NCBI GenBank assembly: GCA_009926815.1 | Contig: RFOC01000007.1 | Span: 1 to 23,743 of the forward strand | Length of the DNA stretch: 23,743 nt | Source of the DNA: Planctomycetota bacterium | Lineage (GTDB): Bacteria > Planctomycetota > Phycisphaerae > Phycisphaerales > SM1A02 | Reading direction: 5' to 3' | Part shown: positions 1 to 8,285 of the stretch, in pieces | How the letters are laid out: each line of letters starts with the position of its first letter | How positions within the stretch are numbered: the first letter of the stretch is position 1 | Notes under the pieces: generated by a model | What the model saw: only the letters and a program-made list of their open reading frames with translations | The model's database searches: none | Told to the model about the DNA's origin: nothing | Translations under genes and position numbers: made by a program

Positions 1-1
1 C

Positions 2-982
2 GACGCCGACGTGGACGGCAGCCACATCCGCACGCTGCTGCTCACCTTCTTCTTCCGCCAGATGCCCGAGCTCATCCGCGGCGGCAAGGTGTTCATCGCC
101 CAGCCCCCGCTCTACCAGGTGGCTCGTGGCAAGAGCGTGGAGTACGTGCTCAACGACCAGCGCATGAACGAGGTGCTGGTGGACCTGGCGCTGCGGGCCA
201 ACGCCACGCTGGTGCTGCGTGATGCCAGGGGCGGCACCGCCGGCACGCTCACCGGCGAGCCGCTCCGCCGCCTCATCCGGGACCTGAACCGCCTGGAGGA
301 ACTCGCCCGCGTCAGCCTCTATCGCGGCATCGAGTTCCCGCGCCTGCTGCAGTCCCGCGGGGCCGATCCCGAAGGCAAGGGTCGCCTGCCCGGCTGGCAG
401 CTGGCCTGGCGCGACGGTGACGAACTCTTCCACTCGGAAGCCGCCGCGGCCGACCGCGTGAAGGCCCTGGGCCTGACGCTGGTCGATGTGGGCGCCGCCG
501 GCGCCGAGGTGGACGTCGCGAAGCGCGCCACCCTGCGGGTGCTGCACGAGAACCGCGAGATCGAGCGCCTGCTGGAGCAGCTGGCCAAGGTGGGCATCGC
601 CGACGCGGACTGGACGCTGGTGCAGCAGGAGAGCGTGACCGGCGAGAAGCTGCCGACGCGCTTCGCGTGGATCGTCGATGGCGAGAAGGGCAAGCCCGCC
701 GAGACGGTCGAGGTGCCCAGCACCCCCAGCATCCTGCAGAAGCTGCACGAGGTGGGCCGCCGCGGCATCGAGGTCAAGCGCTTCAAGGGCCTGGGCGAGA
801 TGGAGGCCGTGCAGCTGTGGGACACCACCATGGATCCCGCCCGCCGCACGCTGCTCCGCGTGACCTGGGACCAGGCCAGCAATGCCGATGCCCTCTTCAC
901 CGTGCTCATGGGCGAGGATGTGGAGCGGCGACGCGGCTACATCGAGAAGCACGCGCTCGAGGTCAAGAACCTCGACGTGTGA
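2..982 (+). CDS. gyrB: DNA gyrase subunit B, C-terminal part (5' end outside window)
   Basis: ATP-dependent type IIA topoisomerase subunit; with GyrA it introduces negative supercoils. The window opens inside the TOPRIM domain, at the Asp-Ala-Asp that binds the catalytic Mg2+ (first residues DADVDGSHIRTLLLTFF), so the ATPase and transducer domains are missing. Reading frame 2 runs 326 codons to TGA at 980-982. The C-terminal end has the conserved RFKGLGEM and TTMDP...RTLLRVT blocks and ends in HALEVKNLDV, matching the family C-terminus. Between QPPLYQV and RFKGLGEM lie roughly 200 residues, which means the long insert known from E. coli-type GyrB is present. Bacillus-type GyrB lacks it. ParE is less likely because of this insert and the length. 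The stop codon abuts that of convergent queC. Confidence 0.93.
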   Translation, partial: DADVDGSHIRTLLLTFFFRQMPELIRGGKVFIAQPPLYQVARGKSVEYVLNDQRMNEVLVDLALRANATLVLRDARGGTAGTLTGEPLRRLIRDLNRLEELARVSLYRGIEFPRLLQSRGADPEGKGRLPGWQLAWRDGDELFHSEAAAADRVKALGLTLVDVGAAGAEVDVAKRATLRVLHENREIERLLEQLAKVGIADADWTLVQQESVTGEKLPTRFAWIVDGEKGKPAETVEVPSTPSILQKLHEVGRRGIEVKRFKGLGEMEAVQLWDTTMDPARRTLLRVTWDQASNADALFTVLMGEDVERRRGYIEKHALEVKNLDV

Positions 983-1708
983 TCAGCGGGTGACCGGATC
1001 CCGGGCCCCGGCCTCGGCGAAACCCTTCGCTCGAAGCAGGCAGGCGTCGCAATGTCCGCAGGGCCGTCCATCGGGCGCGGGGTCGTAGCAGCTGCTCGTC
1101 AGGCCGAAATCCACCCGAAGCTGCGCCCCCAGTCGAACGATCTGCGCCTTGGTCATGGTCTGCAGCGGCGCGTGCACGCGGAACCACGCCTCGCCGCGCG
1201 CCGCGGCCTCCACGCCAGCCTTGGTGCCCAGGTTGGCCAGCCGCTCGAAGGCCTGCACGAACTCGGGCCGGCAGTCCGGGTAGCCGCTGTAGTCCAGCGC
1301 ATTGACGCCAATGGCCAGGTCGCGCGCGTGCAGCGTCTCGGCCAGACCCATGGCCATGGTCAGGAACACGGCGTTCCTCGCCGGCACGTAGGTCACGGGA
1401 ATGTCGTGGGCGTGCTCCACATCCCGGTCCTTGGGCACCGGCACGGCGGCCGTCAGCGCGCTTCCGCCGAAGGCGCCCAGATCGATCCGCGCCACCCGGT
1501 GCTCCACCGCACCCGTGGCCGCCGCCACCCGGGCGGCGCAGGCCAGCTCGTGTCGATGCCGCTGGCCGTAGTCGAAGCTCAGCGCCACGCAACGGAAGCC
1601 TCGCGAGACCATCCAGGCCAGCGTGACTGCGCTGTCCAGGCCACCGGAGAGCAGCACCACGGCGGGCCGGGCGAGCGGGTCGATGGCGTGCGAGGCTGGC
1701 AGATCCAT
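983..1708 (-). CDS. queC: 7-cyano-7-deazaguanine synthase QueC
   Basis: ATP-dependent conversion of 7-carboxy-7-deazaguanine and ammonia to preQ0, the precursor of queuosine in tRNA (and of deazaguanine DNA modifications where those exist). The 241-residue protein has the PP-loop SGGLDS near residue 21, then FDYGQRHRHEL, VPARNAVFL and GVNALDYSGYPDCRPEF. The C-terminal zinc site is SCYD...CGHCDAC (four Cys), followed by LLRAKGF. Length is normal for QueC. ATG at 1708 is preferred: it follows GGAGG with 8 nt spacing, and the reading-frame extension upstream is only the antisense of the next gene. No other queuosine gene is in the window. It is divergent from the zinc-ribbon membrane gene, with 45 bp between the start codons. 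Confidence 0.95.
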   Translation of the reverse strand: MDLPASHAIDPLARPAVVLLSGGLDSAVTLAWMVSRGFRCVALSFDYGQRHRHELACAARVAAATGAVEHRVARIDLGAFGGSALTAAVPVPKDRDVEHAHDIPVTYVPARNAVFLTMAMGLAETLHARDLAIGVNALDYSGYPDCRPEFVQAFERLANLGTKAGVEAAARGEAWFRVHAPLQTMTKAQIVRLGAQLRVDFGLTSSCYDPAPDGRPCGHCDACLLRAKGFAEAGARDPVTR

Positions 1709-1737
1709 GCGTCGATCCTCCGCGGACGGGCCGGGCA

Positions 1738-1743
1738 AGCGTA
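1738..1743 (-). promoter_or_regulatory. Candidate -10 element for queC (TACGCT)
   Basis: On the minus strand TACGCT (TAnnnT) lies about 30 nt upstream of the queC ATG, which would leave a short leader containing GGAGG. It shares its TA base pairs with the -10 of the divergent gene. No clear -35 is visible. This is a weak call from motif and position only. Confidence 0.3.
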
Positions 1744-1747
1744 ATCT
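1742..1747 (+). promoter_or_regulatory. -10 element TAATCT, leaderless spacing to GTG 1754
   Basis: TAATCT is followed by exactly 6 nt (CGCGTC) and then GTG at 1754, so transcription would begin at or next to the start codon. No SD-like sequence precedes the GTG. The same arrangement recurs at four other genes in the window. Confidence 0.55.
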
Positions 1748-1753
1748 CGCGTC

Positions 1754-2632
1754 GTGAGCCGTGTGGAAAGGTCCCTGTCCTGCCTGCGATGCCGCTACCA
1801 GCTTCGCGGCCTCGAGGCCCTGGGGCGATGCCCCGAGTGCGGCCTTCCGATCGTCACGTCGCTGGCGGCCAGCACCGATCCGGGGCAGCGCGCCGCGGCC
1901 GCCCTGCGGCATCCGACGCGCGTGGCCCTGCTGGTCCTCATGCTGGGCATCACCGAACTGGTCTGCGTGGTCGTCCAGCTGGCTGCCCCCCTGCTTGCCA
2001 CCACTTCCATGCTGACCGGCATGTCCGAGGGCTTCTCCCACCGCCTTCGCTTCTGGGGCTGGGCCATCTCGGCGGTGGTCCTGGCCGCAGCCGCCCTGGC
2101 CACGCCCGTCTGCACCGGCCCAGGCGAGGCGCCACTTCGCGCGGAGATGGGTCGGTGGCGAAGCCTGCTCCTGGTGGGGCTTTGGGCGTGGAGCCTGGCG
2201 GCGGCGGGCGCCGCGGTGGCGGCCGATCAGGCGCCATTCCTTCCGGACATCTGGCGGTCGGCGCTGCCCTGGATCGGGCTGGCCACGCAACTCCCGGGCA
2301 TGGCCGTGGCGCTTGCGGCCTTCGCCGTGCTCGTGGGCATCGCCGGTCGTCGATCGCAGACATTCAGCGAGGCGCAGGCCGTTCGGACCTCGCTCCGCGT
2401 GATCAACACCGTCGCCGCCATGGCCGTCGTCGCGAGCCTTGCGGGCTTCTGGCTCCGAAATCGGGACTCGGACTGGCAAGCCATCACCTCGGGCATCCTG
2501 CTGGCCTCATCCCTGGCTCTGGGAGCGGTCCTGCTGCTGGTGTCCGCGTACCTGGCCTCCCATGCGTGGCTGGTGGCGCGCGGCCTGATGAAGCCCGCCC
2601 CCCGCCTGGAAGAGGTGCTTTCGGAATCCTGA
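1754..2632 (+). CDS. Zinc-ribbon multi-pass membrane protein of unknown function
   Basis: The function is not known. The 292-residue protein begins with a compact Cys4 ribbon (Cys10, Cys13, Cys26, Cys29 in CLRCRYQLRGL...RCPECGLPI). This arrangement is common at the N-terminus of uncharacterised planctomycete membrane proteins. After it come about six hydrophobic helices, at roughly residues 57-82, 98-119, 136-157, 173-197, 213-233 and 247-275. The tail is short and acidic (EEVLSES). GTG at 1754 is chosen because the ribbon follows directly and a TAATCT hexamer sits 6 nt upstream; there is no SD sequence. It stands alone, divergent from queC, and 304 bp separate it from groEL1. It may be an integral-membrane sensor or scaffold, but nothing in the sequence identifies a ligand or enzyme. 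Confidence 0.8.
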   Translation: MSRVERSLSCLRCRYQLRGLEALGRCPECGLPIVTSLAASTDPGQRAAAALRHPTRVALLVLMLGITELVCVVVQLAAPLLATTSMLTGMSEGFSHRLRFWGWAISAVVLAAAALATPVCTGPGEAPLRAEMGRWRSLLLVGLWAWSLAAAGAAVAADQAPFLPDIWRSALPWIGLATQLPGMAVALAAFAVLVGIAGRRSQTFSEAQAVRTSLRVINTVAAMAVVASLAGFWLRNRDSDWQAITSGILLASSLALGAVLLLVSAYLASHAWLVARGLMKPAPRLEEVLSES

Positions 2633-2698
2633 TGCCGCTGCCGACTTGGCAGCAGTCAGTGGCCACCTGATCCAAGCGGAGCCATGGCCATACCGTGG

Positions 2699-2708
2699 GT
2701 TATAGGAC
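2699..2708 (+). promoter_or_regulatory. Promoter-like 10-mer GTTATAGGAC, copy 1
   Basis: An AT-rich block (TTATAG) in a GC-rich setting. The identical 10-mer occurs once more, on the minus strand at 20053-20062, upstream of the Spy-like gene. It could be a -10 region or a regulator site. It lies about 230 nt before groEL1. Confidence 0.3.
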
Positions 2709-2847
2709 TGTAAGGAGCGGTTCAGGTCCCTCGGACCCAGCGTGGCGCAAAGCGATGAAAGACATGGGCTTGCGGATGGGCCAAACCGACACCTCGCAGG
2801 CCATTCCAGAAGGATTCCTGCGGACCTTCGGTTCGATCACCCCGGAT

Positions 2848-2863
2848 TGGCACGCCAGTTGAT
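2848..2863 (+). promoter_or_regulatory. Sigma-54-like -24/-12 site upstream of groEL1
   Basis: TGGCACGccagTTGAT matches the consensus TGGCACG-N4-TTGC(A/T) except that the -12 dinucleotide is GA rather than GC. That position is usually nearly invariant, so function is uncertain. If active, transcription would start about 75 nt before the groEL1 ATG. Confidence 0.28.
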
Positions 2864-2877
2864 CCCTCTTCGGCTTC

Positions 2878-2892
2878 GCCCGGACTCCGGGC
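2878..2892. repeat. Dyad GCCCGGA-C-TCCGGGC in groEL1 leader
   Basis: Perfect 7-bp arms flank one central base, 45 nt before the groEL1 start and just downstream of the sigma-54-like site. It could be an operator, or a small leader hairpin (GCCCG/CGGGC with a 5-nt loop). It is unrelated in sequence to CIRCE. Confidence 0.35.
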
Positions 2893-2936
2893 GGACACCG
2901 ATTCGCCATTCCAACTGACTGCATCAGGAGAAACCC

Positions 2937-4568
<1,632 letters not shown>

Positions 4569-4608
4569 TCCATTCCCGAACACCCACACGAATCCAGGAG
4601 ATCACACC

Positions 4609-4905
4609 ATGTCCACCACCGTCCGTCCCCTCGAAGACCGCATCCTGGTCAAGCCCCTCGATGCCGAGACCAAGACCAGCAGCGGCCTGTTCCTGCCCGA
4701 AAGCGCCAAGGAGAAGCCCATGCAGGGCAAGGTCGTCGCCGTCGGCCCCGGCAAGCTCATGGACAACGGCAAGCGGCAGGAGCCGCTCGTGAGGAAGGGC
4801 GACACCGTGGTGTTCGGCAAGTACGCCGGCACCGAGATCGAGATCAAGAACGTCAAGCACATCATCGTGCGCGAGAACGAGCTGCTGGGCCTGATCGAAG
4901 GCTGA
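4609..4905 (+). CDS. groES: Co-chaperonin GroES
   Basis: A 98-residue heptameric lid of the GroEL chamber. It opens with VRPLEDRILVK, then the mobile loop around TKTSSGLFLPESAKEK (the GLFLP segment contacts the GroEL apical domain), then GKVVAVGPGK, a KGDTVVFGKYAGTEI block and the C-terminal VRENELLGLIEG. Length and motif order are those of ordinary GroES. ATG 4609 follows CCAGGAG with 8 nt spacing. It lies 40 bp after groEL1 and 24 bp before groEL2, so it is probably co-transcribed with both. The position is unusual: bacterial operons normally run groES then groEL, whereas here groES is sandwiched between two groEL genes, and it is the only groES in the window. Confidence 0.97.
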   Translation: MSTTVRPLEDRILVKPLDAETKTSSGLFLPESAKEKPMQGKVVAVGPGKLMDNGKRQEPLVRKGDTVVFGKYAGTEIEIKNVKHIIVRENELLGLIEG

Positions 4906-4929
4906 GCACCCCCCGAAAGGAACGACCCA

Positions 4930-6543
4930 ATGAGCGTCAAGCAGATGAAGTTCAAGGCCGCCGCGCAGGCGGAGCTGAAGCGGGGCGTGGACCAGATCGC
5001 CCAGGCCGTCGCCGTCACCATGGGCCCCACCGGCCGCAACGTGGTGGTGCAGAAGTCCTTCGGCAGCCCCTCCGTCACCAAGGACGGCGTGAGCGTGGCC
5101 AAGGAAGTGGAGTTGCCGCAGCCCTTCGAGAACATGGGCGCCAAGCTGGTGCACCAGGTGGCCAAGAAGACCGCCGACGTGGCGGGTGACGGCACGACCG
5201 CCGCCACCGTGCTCGCCGCCGCCATCTTCAACGGCGGCCTGAAGTACGTGGCCAGCGGCGCCAACCCCGTGGCCCTGCAGCGCGGCGTGAACGCCGCGGC
5301 CGAGACCGCCGGCGCGGCCATCATCGACATGGCCGAGAAGTGCCGCGGCCGCGCCGATCTGGAGAAGATCGCCACGGTCAGCGCCAATCACGATGCCCAC
5401 CTGGGCAAGCTGATCGCCGAGGCGATCGATCGCGTCGGCGCCGAAGGCGTGGTCGAGGTGGAGGAGGGCAAGACCGCCGAGACCACCCTGGAGTACGTCG
5501 AGGGCATGAGCTTCGACAAGGGCTACCTGAGCCCGTACTTCATGACGGATCCGAAGCGCGGCGAGTGCACGCTCGACAGCCCGCTCATCCTCATCTACGA
5601 GAAGAAGATCTCCAACCTGGCCGACCTGCTGCCGCTGCTCAACAAGGTGGCCCAGGCCGGCAAGCCCCTGCTGATCATCGCCGAGGAGGTGGAGAACGAG
5701 GCCCTGGCGGCCCTGGTCGTGAACCGCCTGCGCGGCGTGCTGCAGGTGTGCGCGGTGAAGGCCCCCGGCTTCGGAGACCGTCGCAAGGCCATGCTGGGCG
5801 ACATCGCCACGCTGACCGGCGGCACCTTCTTCGCCGAGGACATCGGCCGCAACCTGGAGGACGTGAAGCTGGACGAGCTCGGCTCGGCCAAGCGCGTCGT
5901 GGTGGGCAAGGACGAGACGGTGCTCGTGCAGGGCGCCGGCAAGAAGAAGGATGTCGAGGCCCGCGCCGCCCAGATCAAGGCGCAGCACGACAAGAGCACC
6001 AGCGACTACGACCGCGAGAAGCTGATGGAGCGCTACGCCAAGCTCACCAGCGGCGTGGCCGTCATCAACGTCGGCGCGGCCACCGAGACGGCCCTCAAGG
6101 AGAAGAAGGACCGCGTGGATGACGCCATCCACGCCACCCGCGCGGCCGCCAAGGAGGGCTACGTGCCCGGCGGCGGCGTGGCCTTCCTGCGGGCCATCGA
6201 GGCCGTGCAGAAGGCCCGCGCGAAGGCCGATGGCGACGAGAAGTTCGGCTTCGACATCGTGGCCAACGCCATGCGGACGCCCTGCTGGCAGATCAGCACC
6301 AACGCGGGCGTCGACGGCGACGTCACCGTGGAGAAGGTCCTCGAGGGCAAGGGCGGCTTCGGCTACAACGCGGGCACCGGCGAGTACCAGGATCTGGTCA
6401 AGGCCGGCATCATCGACCCCGCGCTGGTGGCCCGAACGGCCCTGCAGAACGCCGCCAGCGTGGCCGGCCTCATGCTCACCACCGACGTGCTGGTGGCCGA
6501 GCTGAAGGACGAGGCCGATCCCGTCGAGGAGAGCGTCCACTGA
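4930..6543 (+). CDS. groEL: Chaperonin GroEL, paralogue 2
   Basis: Second chaperonin of 537 residues, clearly paralogous to the first. It has TKDGVSVAKEVEL, GDGTTAATVLA, KGYLSPYFMTD, LLPLLNKV, VKAPGFGDRRKAMLGDIA, VDDAIHATRAAAKEGYVPGGGVA and LQNAASVAGLMLTTD. Asp52, Asp87 and the catalytic Asp (E. coli Asp398) are kept. Thr91 of the phosphate-contacting Thr triad is replaced by Ala (DGTTA). The apical Tyr/Phe segment is closer to E. coli than in paralogue 1 (SPYF). The tail ends in EEADPVEESVH-like acidic residues with no Gly-Gly-Met repeats. An AAAGGA precedes ATG 4930 by about 9 nt. It lies 24 bp downstream of groES and is followed by a strong hairpin, so it probably ends the chaperonin transcript. 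Confidence 0.97.
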   Translation: MSVKQMKFKAAAQAELKRGVDQIAQAVAVTMGPTGRNVVVQKSFGSPSVTKDGVSVAKEVELPQPFENMGAKLVHQVAKKTADVAGDGTTAATVLAAAIFNGGLKYVASGANPVALQRGVNAAAETAGAAIIDMAEKCRGRADLEKIATVSANHDAHLGKLIAEAIDRVGAEGVVEVEEGKTAETTLEYVEGMSFDKGYLSPYFMTDPKRGECTLDSPLILIYEKKISNLADLLPLLNKVAQAGKPLLIIAEEVENEALAALVVNRLRGVLQVCAVKAPGFGDRRKAMLGDIATLTGGTFFAEDIGRNLEDVKLDELGSAKRVVVGKDETVLVQGAGKKKDVEARAAQIKAQHDKSTSDYDREKLMERYAKLTSGVAVINVGAATETALKEKKDRVDDAIHATRAAAKEGYVPGGGVAFLRAIEAVQKARAKADGDEKFGFDIVANAMRTPCWQISTNAGVDGDVTVEKVLEGKGGFGYNAGTGEYQDLVKAGIIDPALVARTALQNAASVAGLMLTTDVLVAELKDEADPVEESVH

Positions 6544-6563
6544 TCCGCACCATGCTTTGACCC

Positions 6564-6608
6564 AGGGACCGGGTCGGCCTTCGTGCCCGGCCCGGTCCCT
6601 TTCTCGTT
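6564..6608 (+). terminator. Probable terminator after groEL2
   Basis: The perfect 10-bp arms AGGGACCGGG (6564-6573) and CCCGGTCCCT (6591-6600) flank a 17-nt GC-rich loop that can pair further. The T-rich TTTCTCGTT follows. It lies 20 nt after the groEL2 stop and ends just before dnaJ, so it may separate or attenuate the two transcription units. Confidence 0.65.
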
Positions 6609-6620
6609 CCACCCACCACC

Positions 6621-7766
6621 ATGGCCACCGTGCAGCGCTGCTACTACGAGATCCTTGGCGTCGAGAAGACCGCCAACGGCGACGAGATCAAGCGCGCCTA
6701 TCGGCGGCTGGCCATGAAGTGGCATCCGGACCGCAATCCGGAGAACGCGCAGGCGGAGGTGGAGTTCAAGGCCTGCGCAGAGGCCTACGAGGTCCTCGGG
6801 GATCCCGAGAAGCGCCGCCTCTACGACCAGCACGGCCACGCGGGCCTGCGCGGCAACCCTCATCACGACTTCCGATCGATGCACGTGGAGGAGATCTTCT
6901 CCATGTTCAACGACATCTTCGGAGGCGGCATGGGCGGAGCACGCCGCGGCGGTCCCGCAAGGGGCTTCGATCTGGAGACCGAGGTGGAGATCGGCCTGGC
7001 CGAGGTGCTTCAGGGCTGCAAGCGCGAGGTGGGCTTCGCCCGCGCCGAAGTGTGCGGCACCTGCAGCGGCGATGGGGCCAAGCCGGGCTCGAAGCCCGTG
7101 ACCTGCCCCACCTGCCAGGGCCGCGGCCAGGTGCAGCAGACGGGCCTCGGGGGCATGTTCCGCATGGTCACCGCCTGCCCCAACTGCGGCGGCGGCGGCA
7201 AGGTGGTCACCGAGAAGTGCGCGGCCTGCCGCGGCAATGGTCGCGTGCGCGTGAACCGCAAGATCGAGGTCAGCATCCCCCCGGGCATCCAGGATGGCCA
7301 GGTGGTGCGGGTGCAGGGCGAGGGCGAGCCCCCGCGGCGCGAGGCGGGTCCGGGTGGATCCCGCGGCGACCTGCACGTGGTGGTCCGCGTGGCCCAGGAC
7401 GACCGCTTCGAGCGGCATGACGACGACCTGGTCATGCCCGTCGCCATCGGCTTCGCGCAGGCGGCGCTCGGGGCCAGCGTCGAGGTGGAGAGCCTCGATG
7501 GCCCGGTCACCATCGAGGTGAAGCCCGGCAGCCAGCATGGCGACGTGGTCCGCGTGCAGGAACGCGGCCTGCCCAGCCTCCGCTCCAGGCGGCGGGGCGA
7601 ACTGGTGGCCATGCTCATGATCCACGTGCCCCGGAAGCTGAACGAGCGACAGCGTCAGCTGCTCGAGGAATACGCCCGGACCGAGAAGGTGGATGTCCGG
7701 AAGTCGCATGAGGGCGGCTTCTGGCAGAAGATGAAGGACCTGAAGGACTCCCTCACGGGACAGTGA
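6621..7766 (+). CDS. dnaJ: Chaperone protein DnaJ
   Basis: Hsp40 co-chaperone that delivers unfolded substrates to DnaK and stimulates its ATPase. The 381-residue protein has a complete type I layout. The J domain (residues 6-72) has HPD at 35-37 and YDQHGHAG at its end. A Gly-rich stretch with IFGGGMGGARRGG (about 99-114) follows. The cysteine-rich domain has four CxxCxGxG repeats at about 145, 162, 186 and 200. The C-terminal substrate-binding domains follow (GDLHVVVRV, then GDVVRVQERGLPSLRSRRRGEL). The ATG at 6621 has no recognisable SD (upstream TTCCACCCACCACC), unlike the chaperonin genes. grpE follows after 3 nt. No dnaK is in the window, although DnaJ would need one. Confidence 0.96.
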   Translation: MATVQRCYYEILGVEKTANGDEIKRAYRRLAMKWHPDRNPENAQAEVEFKACAEAYEVLGDPEKRRLYDQHGHAGLRGNPHHDFRSMHVEEIFSMFNDIFGGGMGGARRGGPARGFDLETEVEIGLAEVLQGCKREVGFARAEVCGTCSGDGAKPGSKPVTCPTCQGRGQVQQTGLGGMFRMVTACPNCGGGGKVVTEKCAACRGNGRVRVNRKIEVSIPPGIQDGQVVRVQGEGEPPRREAGPGGSRGDLHVVVRVAQDDRFERHDDDLVMPVAIGFAQAALGASVEVESLDGPVTIEVKPGSQHGDVVRVQERGLPSLRSRRRGELVAMLMIHVPRKLNERQRQLLEEYARTEKVDVRKSHEGGFWQKMKDLKDSLTGQ

Positions 7767-7769
7767 CCC

Positions 7770-8279
7770 ATGGATGCCACGAAGGAAACCCCGCAGACCC
7801 CCGCCGAAACAGCCCCCGCCGTGGAACTGGATCGCGTCGCCGCGCTCGAGAAGGAGGTGACCGAACTCAAGGAGGCTCGCCTCCGAGCCGTGGCTGACCT
7901 GCAGAACACCGCGCGGCGTGGCGTGGAGAACGAGGCCCGCGCACGCACGCAGGGCGTCATGGGAGCCGCCCGCGCCATCTTCCCGGTGCTGGACCACGTG
8001 GATCTGGCGCTGCAGCAGAAGGGCCTGTCGGCGGAGCAGGCCACGCAGGCGCTGGCCATGCTTCGCGAGGAACTGGCCCGCAGCCTGGAGAAGGTGGGCG
8101 TGGAGCGCATCGATCCGAAGGTGGGTGACACGTTCGATCCTGGCGTGCATGAGGCGGTCATGAAGCAGGCCGTCGAGGGCGTGGACCCCGGCTGCGTGAG
8201 CATGGCCTTCCAGAGCGGCTACCGGCTTGGGGACTCGGTGCTGCGGCCCGCCAAGGTGGCGGTGCAGCCCTCGGAGTGA
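7770..8279 (+). CDS. grpE: Nucleotide exchange factor GrpE
   Basis: Homodimeric exchange factor that releases ADP from DnaK. The 169-residue protein has an N-terminal disordered segment (Thr/Pro/Ala-rich, 1-20) and a long coiled coil (about 22-65, LEKEVTELKEARLRAVADL then NTARRGVENEA). A helical bundle follows (FPVLDHVDLAL). The C-terminal beta domain carries the family signature FDPGVHEAVM...GYRLGDSVLRPAKVAV (about 122-165). ATG 7770 lies 3 nt after the dnaJ stop, which implies translational coupling. Order is dnaJ then grpE, the reverse of the common hrcA-grpE-dnaK-dnaJ arrangement, and neither hrcA nor dnaK is present. Confidence 0.95.
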   Translation: MDATKETPQTPAETAPAVELDRVAALEKEVTELKEARLRAVADLQNTARRGVENEARARTQGVMGAARAIFPVLDHVDLALQQKGLSAEQATQALAMLREELARSLEKVGVERIDPKVGDTFDPGVHEAVMKQAVEGVDPGCVSMAFQSGYRLGDSVLRPAKVAVQPSE

Positions 8280-8285
8280 CCGGGC

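Larger units (their letters stand above)
2633..2936. other. Intergenic regulatory region upstream of groEL1
   Basis: This is the longest non-coding stretch in the window, visibly less GC-rich than the genes. It contains a 10-mer GTTATAGGAC (2699-2708) that recurs upstream of the Spy-like gene, and a small hairpin GGTCC/GGACC (2725-2737). It also holds a sigma-54-like site (2848-2863) and a dyad GCCCGGA-N-TCCGGGC (2878-2892). A 55-codon reading frame (2695-2862) runs through it but has non-coding-like third positions. I see no CIRCE element (TTAGCACTC-N9-GAGTGCTAA). Confidence 0.6.

Noticed and set aside
1709..2479. N-terminal extension of queC
   Set aside because: The frame stays open by chance opposite the zinc-ribbon gene. 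QueC starts normally near 1708, which has an SD sequence.
2695..2862. 55-codon frame (GTG start) upstream of groEL1
   Set aside because: Third-position GC is low compared with real genes here, there is no SD sequence and no recognisable motif.
2633..2936. CIRCE/HrcA operator
   Set aside because: No TTAGCACTC-N9-GAGTGCTAA or close variant. The dyad present has a different sequence and spacing.
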